Part shown: positions 27,201-35,284 of the stretch, piece after piece
Position numbering within the stretch: position 1 is the first letter of the stretch
How the letters are laid out: each line of letters begins with the position of its first letter
Assembly: GCF_030064065.1 (NCBI RefSeq)
Contig: NZ_CP125946.1
Span: 186,001 to 250,000, forward strand
Length of the DNA stretch: 64,000 bases
Direction of reading: 5' to 3'
Origin: Rothia sp. SD9660Na
Lineage (GTDB): Bacteria > Actinomycetota > Actinomycetes > Actinomycetales > Micrococcaceae
Position numbers and translations under genes: made by a program
Notes under the pieces: generated by a model
What the model was told of the DNA's origin: nothing
The model's database searches: none
Seen by the model: the letters and a program-made list of their open reading frames with translations, nothing else

Positions 27201-27496
27201 AAACGATGTATAAAGACTATGCAGTGACCGAGAGTGAATTTGCCTGGGACTCCCAGAACTCAACCGCTCCTGATAGTCGTTTGGGAAAGATTTACCAGCA
27301 TCACGGAGAGCTGGGCCAAATGCCCTTACTCTTTGTGCGTTATACCAAAGAGGACGGAATTGGTACCGCACCGTATTTGTTTGTAGGCCCTGTAAATTAC
27401 CGTTCCCATAGTGGTTCAAAGCCGATGCATATTAAGTGGGAGCTTGAACGGCCTATGCCTGCCGATCTTTTTGCGCTGGCCCGTTCTACGGCCTAG
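24281..27496 (+). CDS. PLD-like nuclease / SF2 helicase / DUF3427 protein
   Basis: 1071-aa multidomain protein. A phospholipase-D-like nuclease domain holds LHAKAWLFHRD (about residue 217) and GSSNLSHAAL; it appears as one HxK site. An SF2 helicase follows, with Walker A AATGTGKT (about 349), DEFHH (about 443), a GLTATPERTDG motif III and QLGRGLRRS motif VI (about 650). A C-terminal DUF3427-type region spans about 780-1060. This architecture occurs in bacteria in DNA processing and defence-like islands; the substrate is unproven. Composition is clearly AT-richer than flanking genes, suggesting transfer. No good Shine-Dalgarno; a TATGCT 6 nt before ATG could mean leaderless. Confidence 0.88.
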   Translation: MSNKQVLPLGLYETVKTRRTLSQELPAETEWVELEILGEDSEHVTSLARYVAQQIAAKLEQTDAHERVALVNSLLAQLGDESGPDEVLGLEETKHTGSLVQLIELKPRQQEKPSERPSIPLSNVALLTNNPKEPQLGEEIKRELESADRVDLLCSFLKLTGVNVLAPQLEILKRRGIPFRVITTTYMGATDRKAVDKLVQEYGAEVKISYEKNSTRLHAKAWLFHRDTGFSTGYVGSSNLSHAALTDGLEWNVRISNTVTPGILGQFNAAFESYWESHQFESYTASEEDREKLDRSLEQATIGTGASTRPNLQINFSYVDVHPYPHQAIMLDELQAERQKGHHRNLAVAATGTGKTIFSALDYKRLCEESGKKLRLLFIAHQAEILNQSQSAFATVMRDANFGEQYFGGVVPRDNNQVFATIQTLASTGSERFEPDHFDVVIVDEFHHASAPTYQKILSYFQPRELLGLTATPERTDGKNVAAEYFDGRIATQLRLWDALEADLLVPFHYYGINDATDLSGLTFERGSYRDSELSQYYLANKRRVALILQQIDEKIANPRSMRAIGFCVDREHARYMAEEFCKADIPATYLLGNDSAERRREVINQLKDPEHELTTVFTVNLFNEGVDIPEVDTLLMLRPTQSPTLFQQQLGRGLRRSADKAVLVVLDFVGNQAKGFRFDLKMRSLTRAGVVTPGEIENPHLPPGCSIQLDKKTQEQVLRSIKEALNPKVEVLADNLKIFAEEQKRKNFEVVVTELLEPYLDRYGLELAHIYGRKTKNGKGLTFTFLLDHAGQIPRISGLYEKGSVTEHLSNRIKSLANVNDEERIDVYQRLLTTDIWEEDLSMRERRFAWMLLFSFWPKGKIRSGEEKFTLDQGLSELRQHPYFIQELIQIWSYRLGTDRHATQRLSAISPDIPLSTHAYYSREEIFAAIGLHENEKKSVPAGAVQGVYESRATDTIALLVNLSKSEKHFTPETMYKDYAVTESEFAWDSQNSTAPDSRLGKIYQHHGELGQMPLLFVRYTKEDGIGTAPYLFVGPVNYRSHSGSKPMHIKWELERPMPADLFALARSTA

Positions 27497-27527
27497 TTGC
27501 CGACCGGCGTCCGCTCCCTGCCTACAC

Positions 27528-27583
27528 TTTGTACCGGGTGGTGCCCACAAAAGGCTCTCTTTATGGGCAGCGCCCGGTACAAA
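27528..27583. terminator. stem-loop between helicase gene and pheA
   Basis: Perfect arms TTTGTACCGGG (27528-27538) and CCCGGTACAAA (27573-27583), with inner TGCCCA/TGGGCA pairing. No T run. Either terminates the helicase transcript or affects pheA; T-box features were looked for and not found. Confidence 0.55.
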
Positions 27584-27642
27584 CCTCCACGAACCCTTTG
27601 GCAGGGGCCGGGGTGCGGCGTCCACCCGCTAAACTAGACCCC

Positions 27643-28596
27643 ATGCGTTACACCTACCTTGGCCCGTCGGGCACCTTCACCGAAGCAGCTCTTCTCACCG
27701 TGCCTGGCGCGTCTGACGCTGAACGCATACCTGCAACATCCGTCCCCGCAGCCCTCGACGCCCTGCGCGGCGGCACCGCTGACGCCGCCATGGTACCCAT
27801 CGAAAACTCCGTTGAAGGTGGTGTGACCGCAACCCTCGACGCCATCGCAGCCCTCGACGGGTCCCTGCGCATTGTCCGGGAAGTGCTGGTGCCTATCACC
27901 TTTGTGCTGGTTGCCCGCCCCGGCACCGCCCTAGAGAACATCAAAACTATCTCAACCCACACCCACGCCTGGGCGCAGGTGCGCCGCTGGGTGGCTGAGA
28001 ACAAGCCGGGCGTCGACTACCTGCCGGGCTCGTCCACCGCGGGTGCCGCCCTGGGGCTGCTGAATGAGAACTCCGGCTACGAGGCCGCTATCTGCTCGCC
28101 TGCTGTGGCCCAGGCCCACCCCGAGCTAGAAGTGCTGGCCCACAATATCGGTGATAACAAGAACGCCGTCACCCGTTTTGTGCTGGTTGCCCGCGACGCC
28201 GAAACCCCCGCGCCCACTGGCGCAGACAAAACTACCCTGGTCATCCCGCTGCCCCAGGACCGTCCCGGCGCCCTGCTCGACCTGCTCGAACAGTTCTCAA
28301 CGCGGGGAATCAACCTCTCCCGCATTGAGTCCCGACCCACCGGCGAATTCTTGGGAGCCTATTTCTTCTCCATCGACATTGACGGGCACCTCTACGACGC
28401 CCGCGTCCGCGATGCCCTGCGCGGCATCCACCGGGTTTCACCCGGCGTGCTCTACCTGGGGTCCTACCCCCGCGCCGACAAGCGCCTAGCCGCGGTAGAC
28501 CCCATGCATGACGAGGCTTCTTTCAACGCCGCCCGCGACTGGGTCGAAACCCTCTTCCCCGGCGGACGCCCCGAGGAACTTAAGCACAATATCTAA
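27643..28596 (+). CDS. pheA: prephenate dehydratase
   Basis: 317-aa enzyme forming phenylpyruvate from prephenate in phenylalanine synthesis. N-terminal YLGPSGTFTEAAL, IPIENSVEGGV-type PIENSVEGGVT (about residue 50) and the catalytic TRF in NAVTRFVLVAR (about 175). A C-terminal ACT domain for feedback by phenylalanine (about 200-275) has GALLDLLEQF and the ESRP motif. The frame is open 38 codons upstream, but ATG 27643 matches the family. TAAACT ends 7 nt before it, indicating a leaderless mRNA. No chorismate mutase domain. Confidence 0.95.
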   Translation: MRYTYLGPSGTFTEAALLTVPGASDAERIPATSVPAALDALRGGTADAAMVPIENSVEGGVTATLDAIAALDGSLRIVREVLVPITFVLVARPGTALENIKTISTHTHAWAQVRRWVAENKPGVDYLPGSSTAGAALGLLNENSGYEAAICSPAVAQAHPELEVLAHNIGDNKNAVTRFVLVARDAETPAPTGADKTTLVIPLPQDRPGALLDLLEQFSTRGINLSRIESRPTGEFLGAYFFSIDIDGHLYDARVRDALRGIHRVSPGVLYLGSYPRADKRLAAVDPMHDEASFNAARDWVETLFPGGRPEELKHNI

Positions 28597-28720
28597 GGCT
28601 TTTAAGATCAATGAAATGTATAGAAATCCAGCCCGCACTTCACAAGAGCGAAGGCGGGCTGAACGATTGCCTTACATTCTATAAAACCTTTTGCGTTGCC
28701 ACCGGGAGCTTTCTGGCTTA

Positions 28721-28836
28721 GGGGATGACGCAGGCTCACAGCGAAGCTGCTGGCTCGGGGCTGGCGTGAATTGATCCGAGCGCCCCAGCGCGAGGATCAA
28801 GAGGGTCAGCAGCGAGCGTGAGCCTGCGTCATCCCC
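28721..28836. repeat. dispersed palindromic element, copy C
   Basis: Perfect 19-bp arms GGGGATGACGCAGGCTCAC (28721-28739) and GTGAGCCTGCGTCATCCCC (28818-28836), with further GCTGCTG/CAGCAGC pairing inside. The strand complementary to 28731-28770 matches 36233-36273 except for one small insertion. Lies between convergent pheA and the lipid kinase gene. A separate hairpin (AGCCCGC/GCGGGCT, about 28630-28661) precedes it. Confidence 0.8.
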
Positions 28837-28873
28837 CCGTATGAGCTGAGTTTCCAGACTCTGCCGAGAGCCT

Positions 28874-30034
28874 CTAGAGCCTCAGTAGCCGCTGCCACCA
28901 GCGGCGGTGCTGCTCTACTAGCTCCTCGCGGGCGTTCACAAAATCACTCAGTGAGCGGATCTGCATGTCATCAGGGTAGACCTGCACCTTGACCGCCGCA
29001 GGGAGCACCTGGGCGTGGAAATCGCTGACCTCACCGAGTACGTCCCCGTCCACCTCAACGGGCAAGCTGGTATTGGGGAAGTAGACGCGGACGTCCGTAC
29101 CCACAAAGTGCTCGACAACCGGGTAGCGCACCCGGGTGGGGCGCAGAATAAACTGAGCTGCCATGCGCACCCAGCTACCCAGGTTGCGCGGGGTCAGCAC
29201 AATCACCTCAAGCTGCCCATCGGACAGCTGAGCTGTCTGCGCAAGATTCACCCCACCCTGAATCTTGCCGGTATTGGCAACCAACACAGACCGAACCTTG
29301 CGGCGAACAGGCGCACCGTTATTCACCGTAATCACCGCTGGGCGGCGGCGAGTGAACATGTGCCGGGTGCTAGCCTCAACATAGGCCAACCAGCCGATAC
29401 GGGCTTTCAAATCCTCTCGGGTATCGGTCATAATCTGGGCGTCAAAGCCCGCCCCGCCCATGACCACAAAATTGACCGGTGGAAGCTCCTTCTCGCCCTG
29501 CATCTCCATGCGAATCATGTCGATGGTGCGGCTCTGCCCGTGCAGGGCAATATTGATGCAGGCGTGCAGGTCATTTACGTCCATGTCGAGGTTGCGGGCC
29601 AGCAGGTTGCCCGTGCCTAAGGGCACGATGCCTAAGGTGGCAGTGGTGCCCGCCAGGCCGTCCGCTACAGCGCGTACCGTGCCGTCACCGCCCACAGCCA
29701 GCACAATCTCAGCCCCGTCCTCCGCAGCCTGCTGGGCCACACCAAAGCCAGGGTCGTCTGCCTCAGTCTCATAGAACCTAGCCCGAGGCCAATCAGCCAG
29801 GCCCAGCTCAGCGGTAATCATGCGAATCACCGAATCAGCCCGATTCTTGGTGGGGTTATAGACCACCGCAACCTGCTTCGGTTCACCCGGCTCCAACATA
29901 CGGTGCAGGGGCCGGTAGACCGGGAAAAGATCAGGACGCTTCCGCCTGCCCTTGCGTACGGACAGTGCCGCCCCGCCCAGGGCAAGGGCAGAAGCAGCAG
30001 CAAGAGAAACACTGAGGGTCGTACGCGAAACCAT
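28874..30034 (-). CDS. diacylglycerol/lipid kinase family protein
   Basis: 386-aa DAGK-catalytic-domain protein of the YegS/DgkB/BmrU type. An N-terminal hydrophobic helix (residues 5-25) could anchor it. The ATP-binding GGDGT lies near residue 117, then the phosphate-loop-like PLGTGNLLARN. Predicted to phosphorylate a lipid hydroxyl at the membrane; in actinobacteria relatives act on diacylglycerol or sphingoid lipids (family knowledge). ATG at 30034 shows no strong Shine-Dalgarno. Divergent from serS. Confidence 0.88.
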   Translation of the reverse strand: MVSRTTLSVSLAAASALALGGAALSVRKGRRKRPDLFPVYRPLHRMLEPGEPKQVAVVYNPTKNRADSVIRMITAELGLADWPRARFYETEADDPGFGVAQQAAEDGAEIVLAVGGDGTVRAVADGLAGTTATLGIVPLGTGNLLARNLDMDVNDLHACINIALHGQSRTIDMIRMEMQGEKELPPVNFVVMGGAGFDAQIMTDTREDLKARIGWLAYVEASTRHMFTRRRPAVITVNNGAPVRRKVRSVLVANTGKIQGGVNLAQTAQLSDGQLEVIVLTPRNLGSWVRMAAQFILRPTRVRYPVVEHFVGTDVRVYFPNTSLPVEVDGDVLGEVSDFHAQVLPAAVKVQVYPDDMQIRSLSDFVNAREELVEQHRRWWQRLLRL

Positions 30035-30161
30035 ATCACCAGCATACTGAATAAAACCCTTCCCCGCCGACCCCGGCTCCCCAACCCCAGCGGACGCGCC
30101 CCGCTGCTCTCAGCGTCCGCGCGCCTGACATCGCAGCGGCAACTACGGTAAATTTAGAGGC

Positions 30162-31469
30162 ATGATTGACATTAACCTCCTGCGTGAAAACCCCGACGCC
30201 TTCCGCGCCTCCCAGCGTGCTCGCGGCGCTGACGAAACCGTCATCGACCAGATTCTCGAAGCGGACGCCACCCGCCGCACCTCCATCAACGAGTTCGAGA
30301 AGCTACGCGCCGAACAGAACATCTTCTCCAAGAAGATTGGCAAGGCCGCCAAGGAAGAAAAGCAGGCCCTGCTCGCTGAGGTTAAGGAACTCTCCCAGAA
30401 AGTCTCAGAAGCCAAGGCCGCAGCTGACGCCGCTGCCACCCGCCAGGAAGAACTGGTCGCCGGTGTTGGCAACCTGATTATTGACGGCATTCCCGCTGGC
30501 GGTGAGGACGACTACGTGGTCGTCAAGCACGTCGGCGAACCCCGCAACTTCGAAGCCGACGGCTTTGAACCACGCGACCACCTGGAGATCGGCGAACTGG
30601 TAGACGGCATCGACATGGTGCGTGGCGCTAAGGTCTCAGGCTCCCGCTTCTACTTCCTCAAGGGCCATGTAGCCCGCCTGGAACAGGCCCTCATGTGGAT
30701 GGCCCTCGACCAGGCCACCGCCAACGGCTTCACCATGCTCACCACCCCCACCCTGGTGCGCCCCGAAACCATGAACGGTACCGGCTTCAACGTCGAACAC
30801 GACGACGAAATCTACCGCCTTGAGCGCGACGACCTCTACCTGGTCGGCACCTCCGAGGTCGCTATCGCTGGCTACCACGCCGATGAAATCATCGACTTCG
30901 ACAAGGGCCCCAAGAAGTACCTGGGCTGGTCATCCTGCTACCGCCGCGAAGCCGGTTCAGCGGGTAAGGACACCCGCGGCATTATCCGCGTGCACCAGTT
31001 CAACAAGGCCGAAATGTTTGTCTACTGCCCCGTTGAGCAGGCAGAAGAGATGCACGCCAAGATGCTGGCCTGGGAAGAAGAGATGCTGGCCAAGTGCGAG
31101 CTCTCCTACCGCGTGATCGACACCGCCGCGGGTGACTTGGGCTCCTCCGCCGCCCGCAAGTTCGACTGTGAAGCCTGGGTGCCCACCCAGGGCGCCTTCC
31201 GCGAACTGACCTCAACCTCCAACTGCACCACCTACCAGGCCCGCCGCCTGAACGTACGTGAGCGTATGCCCGACACTGTTACCGCAGATGGCAAGACCAA
31301 GAAGGGCGGCACCCGCACTGTTGCCACCCTCAACGGCACCCTGGCAACCACCCGCTGGCTGGTCGCAATCCTCGAAACCCACCAGCAGGCTGATGGCTCC
31401 GTGCGTATCCCCGAGGCCCTGCGCCCCTACATGGGCGGCCTTGAGGTCATTCCCACCGTCGCTCAGTAG
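30162..31469 (+). CDS. serS: seryl-tRNA synthetase
   Basis: 435-aa class II synthetase charging tRNA-Ser. The N-terminal coiled-coil arm (about residues 30-105) binds the tRNA. Motif 2 is [17 protein letters not shown] (about 262) and the motif 3 region is [15 protein letters not shown] (about 388). ATG 30162; TAAATT (30149-30154) ends 7 nt before it, consistent with a leaderless transcript. Followed by a strong terminator. Confidence 0.97.
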   Translation: MIDINLLRENPDAFRASQRARGADETVIDQILEADATRRTSINEFEKLRAEQNIFSKKIGKAAKEEKQALLAEVKELSQKVSEAKAAADAAATRQEELVAGVGNLIIDGIPAGGEDDYVVVKHVGEPRNFEADGFEPRDHLEIGELVDGIDMVRGAKVSGSRFYFLKGHVARLEQALMWMALDQATANGFTMLTTPTLVRPETMNGTGFNVEHDDEIYRLERDDLYLVGTSEVAIAGYHADEIIDFDKGPKKYLGWSSCYRREAGSAGKDTRGIIRVHQFNKAEMFVYCPVEQAEEMHAKMLAWEEEMLAKCELSYRVIDTAAGDLGSSAARKFDCEAWVPTQGAFRELTSTSNCTTYQARRLNVRERMPDTVTADGKTKKGGTRTVATLNGTLATTRWLVAILETHQQADGSVRIPEALRPYMGGLEVIPTVAQ

Positions 31470-31480
31470 CTTATTTTTGG

Positions 31481-31534
31481 TTCCCCACGAGATGCTGTTT
31501 GTACTTGTCAAGCAGGGTTTCGTGGGGAATTTTT
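31481..31534 (+). terminator. terminator after serS
   Basis: Arms TTCCCCACGA (31481-31490) and TCGTGGGGAA (31520-31529), then TTTTTGTG. Long loop of 29 nt. Confidence 0.82.
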
Positions 31535-31567
31535 GTGTTAACGAACGGGAGGCTTAGATCACCCCCC

Positions 31568-31597
31568 TTGAAAAGTTCGCCTAGACGAACTTATGAT
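31568..31597 (+). promoter_or_regulatory. metal-transporter promoter with palindromic operator
   Basis: -35 TTGAAA (31568-31573), 18-bp spacer, -10 TATGAT (31592-31597). The spacer is filled by an inverted repeat with arms AAGTTCG (31573-31579) and CGAACTT (31586-31592). The six central bases CCTAGA extend symmetry except for one pair. A DtxR/MntR-type repressor gene lies 3 kb away, so this is its likely binding site (inference). Confidence 0.7.
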
Positions 31598-31689
31598 GGT
31601 TGCGCGCGCCAGACCATGAACAGGGCTTCACCGACTACAACGGCGTAAATCAGAAGGACGCGCACCTCCAACGAAGGAATAACGCACCC

Positions 31690-32697
31690 ATGAACACGGC
31701 AACCCACACCCCCAAAACCCGCCGCCTCAGCCGCCGCCTGCTCGCTGCCAGCGGGGCACTTGCCCTGGGCGTCCTCACCGCCTGTACCCCAGGCGACGGT
31801 AGCGACACTACAGCGCAAAACGACACCCCTACCGTCATCGCCACCTTCACTGTGCTGGCAGATATGGCGCAGAACGTGGGCGGCGAACACATCACCGTAG
31901 AATCCCTCACTAAACCCGGCGCCGAAATACACGACTACGACCCCACCCCGTCCGATGTGAAAAAGGGGGCGGACACAGACCTTATCCTCGCTAACGGACT
32001 AGGCCTGGAAGCATGGTTTGAACAGTTCTTACAGGACACCGACGCCCAGAGCGTGACCGTATCCGAGGGCGTACAGACCATCAACATCGCTGAAGCAGAA
32101 TCCGCAGGTAAGCCCAACCCGCATGCCTGGATGAGTCCGCTAGTAGCGCAGACTTACGTCGATAACATCGCAGACGCCTTCGCGGAGCTAGACCCCGAAA
32201 ATGCGGATGCTTTCCGAGCCAACGCCGAGACCTACAAGAAGCAACTACAAGCCGTCCACGACGAGCTAGTGGCAGATCTTTCCACCGTACCCGAAGGCAA
32301 ACGGGCCCTGGTGACCTGTGAAGGAGCATTCTCCTACCTAGCAGCAGACGCCGGGTTAACCGAAAAGTACCTGTGGGCGGTGAACTCAGACGGCGAGCCG
32401 AGCGCCTCCCGGGTAGCTGAGGTGGCTGTTTTTGTAGAGGACAACAAGGTACCCGCCGTGTTCTGCGAGTCCACAGTGTCGTCTAAGACTATGGAACAGG
32501 TAGCTCAAGAATCAGGCTCCACCTATGCAGGCGCGCTCTACGTCGATTCGCTCTCTGAAGAAGGCGGAGACGTGCCCACCTACCTGGACCTGATTCGCTA
32601 TGACGCAGAAACCATTGCAGAGGCGCTCAGCAAGTATCCCCGCAACCTGCCCTCCGGCGCCGCGTCCATAACTTCAAAAGAAACTGAGCAGCGTTAG
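31690..32697 (+). CDS. metal ABC transporter substrate-binding lipoprotein
   Basis: 335-aa cluster A-I (ZnuA/TroA/MntC) receptor. Lipobox VLTAC near residue 30. Metal-ligand regions GAEIHDYDPTPSD (His near 79) and NPHAWMSP (His near 142) are present, followed by CEGAFSYLA (Glu) and YVDSLS (Asp). No His-rich loop is present, which favours Mn/Fe over Zn. The frame is open 30 codons upstream, but ATG 31690 starts the signal peptide. GAAGGA lies about 11 nt upstream. First gene of a three-gene uptake operon. Confidence 0.92.
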   Translation: MNTATHTPKTRRLSRRLLAASGALALGVLTACTPGDGSDTTAQNDTPTVIATFTVLADMAQNVGGEHITVESLTKPGAEIHDYDPTPSDVKKGADTDLILANGLGLEAWFEQFLQDTDAQSVTVSEGVQTINIAEAESAGKPNPHAWMSPLVAQTYVDNIADAFAELDPENADAFRANAETYKKQLQAVHDELVADLSTVPEGKRALVTCEGAFSYLAADAGLTEKYLWAVNSDGEPSASRVAEVAVFVEDNKVPAVFCESTVSSKTMEQVAQESGSTYAGALYVDSLSEEGGDVPTYLDLIRYDAETIAEALSKYPRNLPSGAASITSKETEQR

Positions 32698-32706
32698 AGT
32701 ACAAGA

Positions 32707-33450
32707 ATGAGCCTTTTAAATATCCGAGATGTAACGGTTACCTACGGCGATGTGCATGCTCTTCGGGGGGCGCACCTGGCAGTAGACGCCGGGAGCGTGT
32801 GCGGCTTGGTAGGCATGAACGGGTCGGGTAAATCCACACTTTTTAAGGCAATCATGGGCGTTGCTCCCGCCAGCGGGTCGGTCATGATTGGCGGTATGAC
32901 CCCGAAAGCAGCGCGGAAAGCTGGCGTGGTGAGCTATGTGCCCCAACGGGAGGAGATCGATTTCTCGTTCCCCGTATCTGTCCGTGACGTGGTAGCACAA
33001 GGACGGTACGGGCGGCTGGGCTTCGCCCGACGGCTCCGGGCCGAAGACCACGCCGCTGTGGACGATGCCCTGGAAAGGGTAGAACTCAGCGACCTGGCCC
33101 ACCGGCAAATTGGCAACCTCTCAGGCGGCCAGCGCAAACGGGCTTTTGTGGCACGCGGACTGGCACAAGGAGCTAAACTCCTACTACTCGATGAGCCTTT
33201 CGCAGGGGTCGATAAACGGAGCGAAACCATGCTGGTAACCCTCCTGCGGGAACTACGGGACGCCGGGGCAGGAATCTTGATCTCAACCCACGACCTAGCC
33301 AACCTAGCAGACTTAGCAGACACCGCCGTCCTGCTCCGTAACCAAGTGCTGATGGCAGGGAATCCCGCCACTGTGCTCGCCCCCGATAACCTGGTGCGTG
33401 CCTTCGGCATGAACCCACTGACCTCAACCCAGGAGGGCAACCGTGCTTGA
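32707..33450 (+). CDS. metal ABC transporter ATP-binding protein
   Basis: 247-aa ATPase with Walker A GMNGSGKST (about residue 37), signature LSGGQRKR (about 139) and Walker B LLLLDEP. Similar to MntB/SitB/ZnuC-type subunits. Starts 9 nt after the receptor stop and overlaps the permease gene by 8 nt. Powers uptake of the metal delivered by the receptor lipoprotein. Confidence 0.92.
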   Translation: MSLLNIRDVTVTYGDVHALRGAHLAVDAGSVCGLVGMNGSGKSTLFKAIMGVAPASGSVMIGGMTPKAARKAGVVSYVPQREEIDFSFPVSVRDVVAQGRYGRLGFARRLRAEDHAAVDDALERVELSDLAHRQIGNLSGGQRKRAFVARGLAQGAKLLLLDEPFAGVDKRSETMLVTLLRELRDAGAGILISTHDLANLADLADTAVLLRNQVLMAGNPATVLAPDNLVRAFGMNPLTSTQEGNRA

Positions 33451-34306
33451 AGTACTCCTAGAACCGCTGACCTATGGCTTTATGCAACGCGGATTCCTGG
33501 TGACAGTGATTGCCGCCCTCGTCTGCGCCCTGCTGTCCTGCTGGCTGGTGCTCATGGGCTGGTCGCTCATGGGCGACGCTATCTCTCACGCCGTGCTGCC
33601 CGGGGTGGTGCTCGCCTACATGGTGGGGGCGCCCTTCGCCGTGGGGGCGGTGGTTGCCGGTTTGCTTGCAGTTGCCCTCATCGGGGCGGTGCGTGGTAGC
33701 GGGCGCATCAGGGAGGACGCCGCCATCGGCATCGTTTTTACGGTGATGTTCGCGCTGGGGCTGGTACTGATTTCCGTGACGCCCTCCCAGACAGACCTGC
33801 ACAGCATACTCTTTGGCAACGTGCTAGGGGTGTCCTGGGCTGAAGTCGCCCAAATTGCGGTGTTGGCGGTACTGGTAGTCACCGTACTCATGATCAAACG
33901 CCGCGACCTGGTGCTCTACGCCTTCGACCCCGGCTACACCCACGCCATTGGGCTGAGCCCGCGCCTGCTGGCAGGGATCCTGCTAGTGGCGCTCGCCCTG
34001 ACCTCGGTACTCGCCTTGCAGATTGTGGGCGTGGTGCTGGTTGTCGCCATGCTGGTAATTCCCGGCTCCACAGCGCGTCTGCTCACCGACAGATTCAGCA
34101 CCATGCTGGCGATTTCTGCAGGTGTGTCCCTAGCCGGTGCCCTGGTGGGGCTCTACGCCAGCTACCATCTAGACGTCTCCTCCGGTGGCGCGGTGGTAAT
34201 CGCCTTAGGCACCTTCTTCGGCGCAGCCTACCTATGCGCCCCGCGCCATGGCCTACTGGCCCGACGCCAGGCAACCGCACAGGCGTCCACAGGCTTAGGC
34301 GTCTAG
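33443..34306 (+). CDS. metal ABC transporter permease
   Basis: 287-aa ABC-3 family membrane subunit, about 8-9 helices. Family motifs: GDAISHAVLPGVVLAY near residue 32 and an internal DLVLYAFDPGYTHAIGL. GTG start overlapping the ATPase gene. Completes the Mn/Fe/Zn-type importer. The next gene on the opposite strand encodes the matching regulator. No terminator was seen in the 76-bp convergent gap. Confidence 0.92.
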   Translation: MLEVLLEPLTYGFMQRGFLVTVIAALVCALLSCWLVLMGWSLMGDAISHAVLPGVVLAYMVGAPFAVGAVVAGLLAVALIGAVRGSGRIREDAAIGIVFTVMFALGLVLISVTPSQTDLHSILFGNVLGVSWAEVAQIAVLAVLVVTVLMIKRRDLVLYAFDPGYTHAIGLSPRLLAGILLVALALTSVLALQIVGVVLVVAMLVIPGSTARLLTDRFSTMLAISAGVSLAGALVGLYASYHLDVSSGGAVVIALGTFFGAAYLCAPRHGLLARRQATAQASTGLGV

Positions 34307-34382
34307 GGACGAGGGAAGAGCCAACCTGCACCTCCTCACAAGGCGGGCAGGCCACGACGAGACCGTCCTACGCTCCTACTTT

Positions 34383-35066
34383 CTACAGGTAAGAGACATA
34401 CACGGCGGCAGCTGCACCCGCATCGAGGGAGAGCTCAGAATCATTAGGCAGAACCAGATTCACGGCGGAACCCTGCCCCGCCTCTGCACTGTTAACAGCG
34501 GTAACTTCTAAGCGCGTACCCGGGGCAATGTCATGCCCTGCAAAGAACCGCAAAAGCTGGGGGTCGTCGTCCGAAATACGCTCTACCAGCACCCTGTCCT
34601 TCGGCGAACAATCAAGAAGGGTATGCGGGGCAATGGACTCTACCTCACCCGTGGGGGAGGGGATCGGGTCACCGTGTGGATCGCGGGTTGGGTGCCCCAA
34701 CAGGGCGTCAATCCGTTCAATCATTAAGTCTGAGACAGCGTGTTCCAACACCTCCGCCTCATCGTGTACCTGATCCCAGGTGTAGCCCAGCGTCTTCACC
34801 AGAAAAGTCTCAACTAGGCGGTGGCGACGCACCATCGACACCGCATATTCCCGTCCCTGCTCTGTCAGCTCAATTGTCCCGTACCGCTGGTGCTCCACCA
34901 GCCCGGCGGCAGCAAGCCGCTTCACCGCGTCCGATACCGACGACGGACGTAACCCTGCCCTCGCCGCAATGACAGAGGTAGACGCCGGCTCGGTACCGTG
35001 CTCGGTAATGCCCCAAATAATTTTGAGGTAGTTCTGGGTACTGTTAGACAGCTTGGCAAGAGACAT
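34383..35066 (-). CDS. DtxR/MntR family metal-dependent regulator
   Basis: 227-aa regulator. Residues 1-70 form the winged HTH (NYLKIIWGITEHG, then RPSSVSDAVKRLAAAGLVEH). The dimerisation/metal domain includes RHRLVETFL and DEAEVLEHAVSDLMIERID, which carries the family's Glu and His ligands. A C-terminal SH3-like (FeoA) domain begins near residue 150. ATG 35066 is chosen over an earlier in-frame start because TAAACT ends 7 nt before it (leaderless). Probably represses the adjacent importer when Mn(II) or Fe(II) is plentiful. Confidence 0.9.
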   Translation of the reverse strand: MSLAKLSNSTQNYLKIIWGITEHGTEPASTSVIAARAGLRPSSVSDAVKRLAAAGLVEHQRYGTIELTEQGREYAVSMVRRHRLVETFLVKTLGYTWDQVHDEAEVLEHAVSDLMIERIDALLGHPTRDPHGDPIPSPTGEVESIAPHTLLDCSPKDRVLVERISDDDPQLLRFFAGHDIAPGTRLEVTAVNSAEAGQGSAVNLVLPNDSELSLDAGAAAAVYVSYL

Positions 35067-35117
35067 ACATACAAGTTTAACCCCCACTTCTGTACTGGCC
35101 CGACCCGATAGATTCGC

Positions 35118-35182
35118 GAACTGCGGGGTTTCTTTCGAACTGCGGATATTCTTACCGCATCTCGAAAGAAACCATGCAGTTC
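35118..35182. repeat. long inverted repeat between divergent genes
   Basis: Arms 35118-35138 and 35162-35182 pair at 19 of 21 positions (GAACTGCGGGGTTTCTTTCG paired with CGAAAGAAACCATGCAGTTC). An inner TGCGG/CCGCA pair lies inside. CGAACTGCGG occurs twice directly (35117-35126 and 35136-35145). It lies between divergent genes, so it is not a simple terminator for either. Confidence 0.65.
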
Positions 35183-35284
35183 ACCCTACGGACGCCCCCG
35201 CTGGGCGACCCTTCACCCCCTGCTCACCTTGCCTTAACCCGGCTTTTGTATAGTCTGGTCTACACGAGAAGAAAAGAGACACCG

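Noticed and set aside
24281-27496. Calling the helicase a named defence system such as Mokosh or DISARM
   Set aside because: Those combine different helicase types or several genes; only the PLD plus helicase parts are shared here.
27528-27583. Possible T-box or attenuator upstream of pheA
   Set aside because: The hairpin lacks the conserved T-box sequence and the pheA promoter appears to give a leaderless mRNA, placing the stem before the transcript.
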